Shown: in pieces, positions 57,911 through 64,000 of the stretch
How the letters are laid out: every line of letters starts with the position of its first letter
Position numbering within the stretch: position 1 is the stretch's first letter
Assembly (NCBI RefSeq): GCF_900104555.1
Contig: NZ_FNJU01000002.1
Coordinates: 1-64,000 of the forward strand
Direction of reading: 5' to 3'
Origin: Litchfieldia salsa
GTDB lineage: Bacteria; Bacillota; Bacilli; Bacillales; Bacillaceae_L
Length of the DNA: 64,000 bases
The notes under the pieces: generated by a model
Database searches by the model: none
What the model saw: only the letters and a program-made list of their open reading frames with translations
Told to the model about the DNA's origin: nothing
Translations under genes and position numbers: made by a program

Positions 57911-58183
57911 TTAACCGATAATATCAATTATCTTCCCTTTTGTTGGATGTATTGAATAATCATCTGATTGATGATGCTCTTGATGCTCATTTTTTTGCAA
58001 ACTGACATGTGAGCTATTTGACTTCTTAGTGACTTGCTTGAGATTTTTAACATCTTGTTTTTTTTGTGATTGAGCAACTTGATGTTGAAATATTTGCCCC
58101 CTCTGATTAAGCTGTTCAGTCATTTTTCCAAATTCCTGAGTCCTAGGAAGAGCTATTTGCAACTCGATAAGCTTCAAACTCAC
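57911..58183 (-). CDS. Small protein of the sigD locus, function unknown
   Basis: I do not recognise a named family with certainty. The 90 residues start MSLKLIELQIALPRTQEFGKM, continue with a Gln/Lys/His-rich helical part and end GKIIDIIG. Small proteins with a similar IALPRT start and GxxIDI end occur near sigD in other flagellar operons, from memory. The start is GTG with AAGGAG ahead. It lies between sigD and swrB, so a motility role is inferred from position alone. Confidence 0.65.
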   Translation of the reverse strand: MSLKLIELQIALPRTQEFGKMTEQLNQRGQIFQHQVAQSQKKQDVKNLKQVTKKSNSSHVSLQKNEHQEHHQSDDYSIHPTKGKIIDIIG

Positions 58184-58229
58184 GGGAATCTCTCCTTCCC
58201 AATCATACTGTTATGTGTAATACAACAAT

Positions 58230-58276
58230 AGGGAGAAAGATCTGAACGCCACTATTGGTGTTTTGTCTTCTCCCAC
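58230..58276 (-). other. Hairpin downstream of sigD
   Basis: Outer arms GGGAGAA/TTCTCCC and a shorter inner pair (AACACC/GGCGTT, one mismatch) just past the sigD stop. The following CTATTGTTG is a weak T tract, so partial attenuation is the most that can be claimed. Confidence 0.4.
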
Positions 58277-58280
58277 AATT

Positions 58281-59045
58281 TTAATAAGCATTTTCGAGAA
58301 ACTGTTTTAATTTGAATAGGGCCTTTGAATGAATTTGAGAGATTCTTGATGTAGACAGATTCATTACTTGACCAATCTCAGTCAAAGTTAACTCTTCTTG
58401 ATAAAACAAACTTACAACCATTTGCTCGTTTTCATTTAATTGCTTGATTACATTGACAAGCTGAGAAAACTGCTCTTTTTTCAATAAATCATCTTCAGGA
58501 GTTAAGGTAGCTGTGTCCTTAATGGTAAATTCAAGCCCTTCTTTTCCTTCACCATCTGAATGCTGCTCATCCATTGATAACACATTAGCAAAGAATCCTT
58601 CATTTATAGTGTTCAGAACATCCTCTTCACTTAGTCCTAATTCATTTGCAATTTCTTTTGTCGTTATATTTCTCATCAATTTTTGCTCTAGTTGTTGTGA
58701 AGCTAATTCAATCTTTTTGGCCTTATCGCGTAAACTTCTAGGTAACCAGTCTTCTTTTCTTAAACCATCAAGAATAGCACCACGTACTCTAAAAGAAGCA
58801 TAAGTATCAAATTTCAAATCTCTTGAGGGATCAAATTTTTCTAGGGCATCATATAAACCCATCATTCCAAAGCTCTTTAAATCATCTGATCTTACACTTT
58901 TAGGTAAACCTGCTGCTATACGTTGAACGTGGTAGGCTACAAGTGGCATGTACCTTCTTATAAGTACATCACCTGCATGAGAGTCACGTGAGTCAATCCA
59001 CTGCTGCCAATATACTTGATCATCACTTGCTACCATTTGTGACAT
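58281..59045 (-). CDS. sigD: RNA polymerase sigma factor SigD (FliA family)
   Basis: Sigma-28 type factor for flagellin, autolysin and chemotaxis genes. 254 residues, the length I recall for B. subtilis SigD. Region 2 (RRYMPLVAYHVQRIAAG to TYASFRVRGAILDGLRKEDW, about 30-100), region 3 (about 110-170) and region 4 (LTEIGQVMNLSTSRISQIHSKA near 220-241) are complete. The frame is open 10 codons upstream, but GGAGGAG fixes the ATG at 59045. Confidence 0.96.
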   Translation of the reverse strand: MSQMVASDDQVYWQQWIDSRDSHAGDVLIRRYMPLVAYHVQRIAAGLPKSVRSDDLKSFGMMGLYDALEKFDPSRDLKFDTYASFRVRGAILDGLRKEDWLPRSLRDKAKKIELASQQLEQKLMRNITTKEIANELGLSEEDVLNTINEGFFANVLSMDEQHSDGEGKEGLEFTIKDTATLTPEDDLLKKEQFSQLVNVIKQLNENEQMVVSLFYQEELTLTEIGQVMNLSTSRISQIHSKALFKLKQFLENAY

Positions 59046-59120
59046 TATACTCCTCCTCATCATACCCTTTAACACTAGATCTATATCATCTGTTGTAAAT
59101 TTAATTAGACAAATCCTTGG

Positions 59121-59621
59121 CTAAATCGATTTAATTCCTTGATTCACAGTGCGAATCATTAAGGAAGAAGTTAAGGGATCAAACTCAATTGTTCTCCCTT
59201 GATTTCCACCAACATCTGAGGAAAGGACAGATATCTTGAATTTCCTTAACTCATTCATCACTGCCTCAACGTTACGGGGGCCAATCCTCATCATGTCATT
59301 GCCTGATAAATTAGGAAACATTTGAGCCCCACCGGCCATTTTCGCCTTTAACGCATGACTTCTGCCGCCAGATTTTACAATCATTTTAATTAATTCTTGT
59401 ATTGCTGTATCAGCATATTTAGCCAAATTTAGTGTACCAGTCTTGGCGAGAGTTGAGTCAGGTAACATCACATGTGCTAAACCTGCCACTTCTTGTCCGG
59501 GATCGTAGATAACAACACCAACACATGAACCTAAACCAGAGGTTCTAATGGTTTGCGGTGCCTTGATTACACTCATATCTGCTATACCCACTTTAATAAT
59601 TTGTTCAACTTGTCCCATCAT
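59121..59621 (-). CDS. cheD: Chemoreceptor glutamine deamidase CheD
   Basis: Deamidates receptor glutamines and activates CheC. 166 residues with the catalytic Cys in SGLGSCVGVVIYDP (about 28-41), His in GLAHVMLPDS, and GGAQMF. It overlaps cheC by 17 bases. Two ATG codons in a row (59621, 59618) follow TAGGGGT. In B. subtilis CheC-CheD binding links CheY-P to receptor adaptation. Confidence 0.95.
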   Translation of the reverse strand: MMGQVEQIIKVGIADMSVIKAPQTIRTSGLGSCVGVVIYDPGQEVAGLAHVMLPDSTLAKTGTLNLAKYADTAIQELIKMIVKSGGRSHALKAKMAGGAQMFPNLSGNDMMRIGPRNVEAVMNELRKFKISVLSSDVGGNQGRTIEFDPLTSSLMIRTVNQGIKSI

Positions 59622-60246
59622 TATTTACCCCTAATGATTTAAAGAGCTTTTCAAACGAATCTGGATCAGGTAAAAGGAAAAAGTGGCCTTTTACACAATC
59701 TTCATCATCCAAATCATTTATTGCAGCATCTATAATAATGGCATAATCACTTACTTGTGATAACTCAAGTAGTCCATACCCAAGGATTGCACCAACCATA
59801 TCAATCGATAGTGAAGGGACCGTTGGGTATAGATTTAAATTTGTAAAATCCGAAAGCGAAGATAGATAAGATCCGGATAGTATATTCCCTAATTCTTGTA
59901 AGGCTGAAAGTCCAAGTTCCGAAGAAATTAGTTCTTCATACGTATAATGGTTCTCACCTGTTAGGTATTGAATAAAGCGTGAAGCTTGATTTAATGTTAG
60001 AACAAAAAACATACTTCCTGGAGCGTCTCCTTCTATCCGAAGAAACACGCTCGCTACAATATGATCAGGCCCTCCTACTAAATCCATCATTTCATCAAAT
60101 GAGACAATACGTACAACCGGGACTTTCATATCAATCTTCTTATTTAATAAGGTAGAAAGTGCTGTTGCAGAGTGCCCTGCACCTATATTGCCGATTTCCT
60201 TTAAAATATCTAGGTGGGTGTCTTTTATTTTATTAACAAATGACAT
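59605..60246 (-). CDS. cheC: CheY-P phosphatase CheC
   Basis: 213 residues with two phosphatase signatures, DILKEIGN near 14-21 and SALQELGN near 112-119, both with the Glu and Asn needed for activity. The longer frame starts at a TTG (60258) inside the cheW end; the ATG at 60246 gives MSFVNKIKDTHLD, similar to B. subtilis CheC. Four bases separate it from cheW. The ribosome binding site is weak, so coupling is likely. Confidence 0.93.
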   Translation of the reverse strand: MSFVNKIKDTHLDILKEIGNIGAGHSATALSTLLNKKIDMKVPVVRIVSFDEMMDLVGGPDHIVASVFLRIEGDAPGSMFFVLTLNQASRFIQYLTGENHYTYEELISSELGLSALQELGNILSGSYLSSLSDFTNLNLYPTVPSLSIDMVGAILGYGLLELSQVSDYAIIIDAAINDLDDEDCVKGHFFLLPDPDSFEKLFKSLGVNNDGTS

Positions 60247-60250
60247 AGGA

Positions 60251-60715
60251 CTATCCAATCACCATTTCACGCATATGTTGAATTTGCAATACTTGCTCCA
60301 AATTTAACAGGATTAGTAAACGCTCTTCAACCATTGAAACGCCATCGATATAATCGACTTTTAATGATCCGACAACATCTGGTTGTGGTTCAATTGAGAA
60401 TAGTGGTATATCCATTACATCATTTGCAGCATCCACAATTAATCCCACCTCATAATCTTCGTGAGCAATGATAATAATTCTAGTATGTTCAGAATACGGT
60501 CGCTCATCCATTTCAAAGAGTTTTCTTAAGTCAATGATTGGTGTTATTACCCCACGTAAATTGATTACACCTTGAACGAAATTTTTTGTGCGGGGGACAC
60601 GTGTAATTTTCTGGTGCTTCTCAATCGAACGAACTTTTTCAACCGGTATAACATATTCCTCATTATCTAATTCAAAAACAATTACTTTAGAAGTAGCTTG
60701 CTCTTTATCAGTCAT
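60251..60715 (-). CDS. cheW: Chemotaxis coupling protein CheW
   Basis: 154-residue adaptor of one CheW/SH3-like domain linking receptors to CheA. Conserved VIPVEKVRSIEKHQKITRVPRT and VQGVINLRGVITPIIDLRKLF are present. AAAGGAG precedes the ATG. It lies 49 bases after cheA. Confidence 0.96.
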   Translation of the reverse strand: MTDKEQATSKVIVFELDNEEYVIPVEKVRSIEKHQKITRVPRTKNFVQGVINLRGVITPIIDLRKLFEMDERPYSEHTRIIIIAHEDYEVGLIVDAANDVMDIPLFSIEPQPDVVGSLKVDYIDGVSMVEERLLILLNLEQVLQIQHMREMVIG

Positions 60716-60764
60716 TATTATCTTCTCCTTTATTCACTTCTATCGTTCACACTTTTTGTAACAC

Positions 60765-62810
60765 TTATTTTATCAATGCATTACAATCAACAATTAAAGC
60801 AACTTGTCCATCTCCTAAAATGGTTGCTCCTGAAATTGCAAAAACAGAAGATAGATAATTCCCTAATGATTTAAGAACAACCTCTTGCTGACCTATAAAC
60901 GAATCGACAACAAATCCAGCTGCTTTTTCACCCTTTTTAACAATAACAACAGATACATATTCCGAATCATGTTCTTCTGAAGGAACTTCGAAAAAGTCTT
61001 CTAAGAATACTAAAGGAATAACCTTATTTCTGAAATCAATCACTTTTTGGTTATGAGCACTTAGTATTTCTTCTTTCTTAATGATCGCTGTTTCAATAAT
61101 AGATGATAATGGAATTGCATATTTTTCATCGCCTAGCTCAACCAATAGTACAGAGATGATTGATAAAGTTAAAGGAAGCTGGATAAGGAACGTAGAACCC
61201 TTTCCTTCTATAGAATCAATCGAAATTGAACCACCTAGAGATTCAATCGTACTCTTAACAACATCTAATCCTACACCTCTACCAGAAACATCTGAAATTT
61301 TATCAGCAGTTGAAAAACCAGAAGATAAGATGAGATCAAAAACTTGCTTATCTGTTAAACTATCAATTTCAGATTCTGATATAATTCCTTGTTTTCTAGC
61401 CTTTTCAATGACTTTATCTCTATTTATTCCAGCCCCATTATCTTGTATTTCAATAAAGACATGATTTCCACTATGATAAGCTTTTAGAATTAGAGTTCCT
61501 TCTTCTGGTTTACCAGAAGCTTTACGAACTTCAGGTGTCTCGATCCCATGGTCCATTGCATTACGAATTAAATGAACAAGTGGATCGCCTATTTCATCAA
61601 TAACAGTTCGATCTAGTTCGGTTTCAGCACCTACGATCTGAAGGTCTATTTTCTTATTAAGATCTCTTGCAAGTTGTCGAACCATTCTTGGAAATCTATT
61701 AAACACAGTATCTACTGGAACCATTCGCATATTTAAGATAATGCTTTGTAAATCGCCTGAAATTCTTGACATTCTCTCAACTGTTTCGGAAAGATCTGAA
61801 TGTGTAAGTTCACGCGAGATTTGTTCTAATCGTCCACGATCGATTACTAACTCCTCAAATAAGTTCATCAAAATATCTAAACGCTCAATACTCACTCGAA
61901 TCGTTTTGTTATTAACATTATTCTGTTTCGCAGGAGCTACTTTTTCAACATCTTTCTCTTTTTGAACAGGTTCTTTAGAAACCTCTTCCGTTTCTAGTTC
62001 TACAGTAGGTGCCACTTCTTCATTTATTACTTGATGAGCTAGTGATTCTAGTGAAATTGTCTCAATATCAACTGTTTCCACTTCAGAAACCTTCATGACT
62101 CTTCCTTTTAGTTCATCAGATGATTCCATCGATATGAATGAAACTTTGAATGAGTGATCAAAATTCTCCTCTTCAAGCATATCAACACTCGGGGTTGTTT
62201 TGATTACTTCTCCTACTTGTTCAAGTACTTCAAAAATCATAAATACACGTGCTGCTTTAAGAACACAATCTTGGCGAAGAGTTATAGAGATTTCATATAT
62301 ATTGAATCCTTGTTCTTTAGATTGATTCAAAACAGTTAATTCAAATTCGTCATAATCAGATTTGGTTTTTATAGGTGACACTTGTTTATTATCATCCTGT
62401 TTTGGAGAATCACTATTGATTTCTAGATTCTCTCCATCCTCGATTTTCTTTAAAAGTGTAACAACGTCAGAAACATCCTTTTTACCAGTCCCACCTTCAG
62501 CAATTGAAAAGATCATCTCTTCCAAATAATCAACCGCTTTAAAAACTATGTCTAAGATTTGTGATGTGACCTTTATTTTATTATTACGAATTCCATCAAG
62601 TACATTTTCCATCTGATGAGTTAGACTAGCAAGGTCTTCATATCCCATCGTAGCTGACATTCCTTTTAAGGTATGTGCAGATCGAAAAATCACATTAACA
62701 ATTTCTAGATTATCTGGATTTTTCTCTAATTCCAATAATTGCTCGTTACACATTTGAAGATGCTCTTTACTTTCATCAATAAAAACTTCTAGGTATTGAC
62801 TGATATCCAA
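60765..62810 (-). CDS. cheA: Chemotaxis histidine kinase CheA
   Basis: 681 residues: P1 phosphotransfer domain with phospho-acceptor His46 in FRSAHTLKG, P2 response-regulator docking (about 155-235), P3 dimerisation (about 300-365), P4 kinase with N box LVHLIRNAMDHGIE, G1 IQDNGAGI and G2 GRGVGLDVV, and P5 CheW-like domain (about 545-681). The start is TTG at 62810, 4-9 bases after GGAGTGGAG; no better codon is present. Phosphorylates CheB and CheY. Confidence 0.96.
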   Translation of the reverse strand: MDISQYLEVFIDESKEHLQMCNEQLLELEKNPDNLEIVNVIFRSAHTLKGMSATMGYEDLASLTHQMENVLDGIRNNKIKVTSQILDIVFKAVDYLEEMIFSIAEGGTGKKDVSDVVTLLKKIEDGENLEINSDSPKQDDNKQVSPIKTKSDYDEFELTVLNQSKEQGFNIYEISITLRQDCVLKAARVFMIFEVLEQVGEVIKTTPSVDMLEEENFDHSFKVSFISMESSDELKGRVMKVSEVETVDIETISLESLAHQVINEEVAPTVELETEEVSKEPVQKEKDVEKVAPAKQNNVNNKTIRVSIERLDILMNLFEELVIDRGRLEQISRELTHSDLSETVERMSRISGDLQSIILNMRMVPVDTVFNRFPRMVRQLARDLNKKIDLQIVGAETELDRTVIDEIGDPLVHLIRNAMDHGIETPEVRKASGKPEEGTLILKAYHSGNHVFIEIQDNGAGINRDKVIEKARKQGIISESEIDSLTDKQVFDLILSSGFSTADKISDVSGRGVGLDVVKSTIESLGGSISIDSIEGKGSTFLIQLPLTLSIISVLLVELGDEKYAIPLSSIIETAIIKKEEILSAHNQKVIDFRNKVIPLVFLEDFFEVPSEEHDSEYVSVVIVKKGEKAAGFVVDSFIGQQEVVLKSLGNYLSSVFAISGATILGDGQVALIVDCNALIK

Positions 62811-62824
62811 CTAACTCCACTCCC

Positions 62825-63904
62825 TTACATTCCGATATATTTTAAAATAACGTCTGCAATTTTATCCACATCAGCAACTTCATCAACTAAATTCGTTTCG
62901 GCTGCCACTTTTGGCATCCCATAAACTACCGATGTTTGTTCAGATTCAGTTATTGCTGTTGTGTTCCCTGATTTTTTTAACTCTACTAACCCTTTTGCAC
63001 CATCAGATCCCATTCCTGTCATAATAACTGCAATCTTTCTAAAGCTAGATAAGTGACTAACCGATTCGAACATAACGTCAACAGAAGGGCGATGGCCATT
63101 TCGAATTTCAGATTCATCTATTTGAATAGCAACAGAAGTACCGATCTCTTTTAGTTTAAGATGGTATCCGCCAGGAGCTATATAGGCCACTCCATTTTTT
63201 AACAGTTCGCCATTTTCAGCTTCTTTTACTTCTATATGGCATATTGAATCTAAACGTTTTGCTAGTGACTTCGTGAAACCCGCTGGCATGTGTTGAACAA
63301 TTAAAATTGGAGCTGGAAATTGATTTGGTAATCTAGTTAGAACATGTTGAAGTGCTCTTGGTCCTCCAGTAGATGTTCCTATACATACTAATGGCTTTTG
63401 TAAAACTTTAGAACGAGCATCTAGTTCGTTTTTACTATTAAACACTCTTCTATTATACGACATTTTTTGCGTTTGTAGTGGTTTTACTAAATTAGTAATA
63501 TTAGCCTTGCTTGATTGTAGGACTTTAGTCACGATTTCATCCTTAACCTTGTGCAAATCTAACGAGATGGCACCAGAAGGTTTGGTTATGAAATCAACTG
63601 CTCCGTATTGCATTGCTAGAATGGTATTTGACGCACCCTCTTTTGTTGTACTAGATAGCATAATAACTGGAAGTTTATATAATGCCATTACTTCCTTTAA
63701 CGCATCAAGTCCATTCATAACAGGCATCTCTACATCCATTGTAATAACATCTGGCTTTAGCGTTTTTAATTTAGTTAAGCAATCTTCGCCATTTCGAGCT
63801 GTGCCAATGACTTCAATATTTTCCTCGTTTGATAAAATATCGGTAATCAGTTTTCTCATAAAAGCAGAGTCATCTACGATCAGAACTTTAATCATTTTTT
63901 TCAT
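62825..63904 (-). CDS. cheB: Protein-glutamate methylesterase CheB
   Basis: 359 residues: an N-terminal receiver with Asp11/Asp12 and phospho-acceptor Asp57, a linker, and the methylesterase domain with catalytic triad Ser178 (GTSTGG), His205 (VQHMPAGF) and Asp301 (GMGSDG), all intact. ATG codons at 63904 and 63895 are possible; AAAGGGGG is better spaced to the first. It lies 14 bases before cheA. Confidence 0.95.
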   Translation of the reverse strand: MKKMIKVLIVDDSAFMRKLITDILSNEENIEVIGTARNGEDCLTKLKTLKPDVITMDVEMPVMNGLDALKEVMALYKLPVIMLSSTTKEGASNTILAMQYGAVDFITKPSGAISLDLHKVKDEIVTKVLQSSKANITNLVKPLQTQKMSYNRRVFNSKNELDARSKVLQKPLVCIGTSTGGPRALQHVLTRLPNQFPAPILIVQHMPAGFTKSLAKRLDSICHIEVKEAENGELLKNGVAYIAPGGYHLKLKEIGTSVAIQIDESEIRNGHRPSVDVMFESVSHLSSFRKIAVIMTGMGSDGAKGLVELKKSGNTTAITESEQTSVVYGMPKVAAETNLVDEVADVDKIADVILKYIGM

Positions 63905-63920
63905 TTAGTCCCAACCCCCT

Positions 63921-64000
63921 TTATCTTTTCGAAATAAGTTGCCGAAGTTTTGAAATGAAAGGAGTATGTTCTTTAACAATTGTGCCGGTTGGTGTTTGTG
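63921..64000 (-). CDS. 3' end of a gene cut by the window edge, probably flhG
   Basis: An open minus-strand frame enters from the right edge and ends in TAA at 63921-63923; the visible C-terminus reads TPTGTIVKEHTPFISKLRQL then ISKR. In B. subtilis flhG (MinD-like ATPase) precedes cheB. A second frame is also open here and ends at 63905-63907, so the frame choice is provisional and no catalytic motif is visible. Confidence 0.4.
   Translation of the reverse strand, partial: QTPTGTIVKEHTPFISKLRQLISKR

Overview
The window is 64 kb of low-GC Gram-positive chromosome. Gene order, SpoVS, SpoVFAB, SpoIIIE, SigD, PolC, two M16 peptidase loci and strong AAGGAGG-type ribosome binding sites place it in Bacillaceae (Bacillus sensu lato). 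Species cannot be settled from sequence reading alone. Every gene I can support lies on the minus strand, so transcription runs from high to low coordinates. I see no rRNA, tRNA, CRISPR, prophage or transposase. The block matches, as I recall it, the B. subtilis order flhG-cheB-cheA-cheW-cheC-cheD-sigD-swrB-rpsB-tsf-pyrH-frr-uppS-cdsA-dxr-rasP-proS-polC-rimP-nusA-ylxR-ylxQ-infB-ylxP-rbfA-truB-ribC-rpsO-pnp-ylxY-mlpA-ymxH-spoVFA-spoVFB-asd-dapG-dapA-tepA-ylzJ-spoIIIE-ymfC, then ymfF to recA-rny-ymdB-spoVS.

Layout in transcription order. 64000-57301: the 3' end of the fla/che operon (chemotaxis kinase, coupling and adaptation proteins, sigma-D, SwrB), with no visible terminator before rpsB. 57300-53109: translation and envelope precursor genes (rpsB, tsf, pyrH, frr, uppS). 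53091-43575: cdsA, dxr, rseP, proS, polC. 43048-35581: the rimP-nusA-infB-rbfA-truB-ribC-rpsO translation block. 35394-30518: pnp, a polysaccharide deacetylase, an M16 peptidase, ymxH. 30095-23995: dipicolinate synthase beside asd-dapG-dapA, so the precursor and the spore-specific branch sit together, then tepA and ylzJ. 23858-15708: spoIIIE, a GntR/HutC regulator (ymfC) and a BMP-type nucleoside ABC importer (nupNOPQ-like). 15544-9226: M16-like pair, EF-P aminopentanone reductase, ymfJ, ymfK, RodZ-like protein, pgsA. 9195-175: cinA, recA, rny, ymdB, spoVS and a 2-oxoacid:ferredoxin oxidoreductase (korAB).

Most genes are housekeeping. The unexpected material is between genes: two copies of a 157-201 bp element with terminal and nested inverted repeats (6481-6637, 30308-30508); a second repeat family at the left edge with a relic near 6440; an untranslated perfect Shine-Dalgarno sequence just inside the likely nupN transcript; two palindromes flanking the ymfC promoter; a CcpA-like cre site upstream of korAB; and several very stable hairpins without U tracts inside operons. 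Five genes appear to use TTG starts. Start codons were reassigned where the longest open frame overshoots the ribosome binding site (recA, cinA, ymfI, ymfC, asd, spoVFA, ylxY, rpsO, rbfA, rseP, dxr, pyrH, tsf, rpsB, sigD, cheC).
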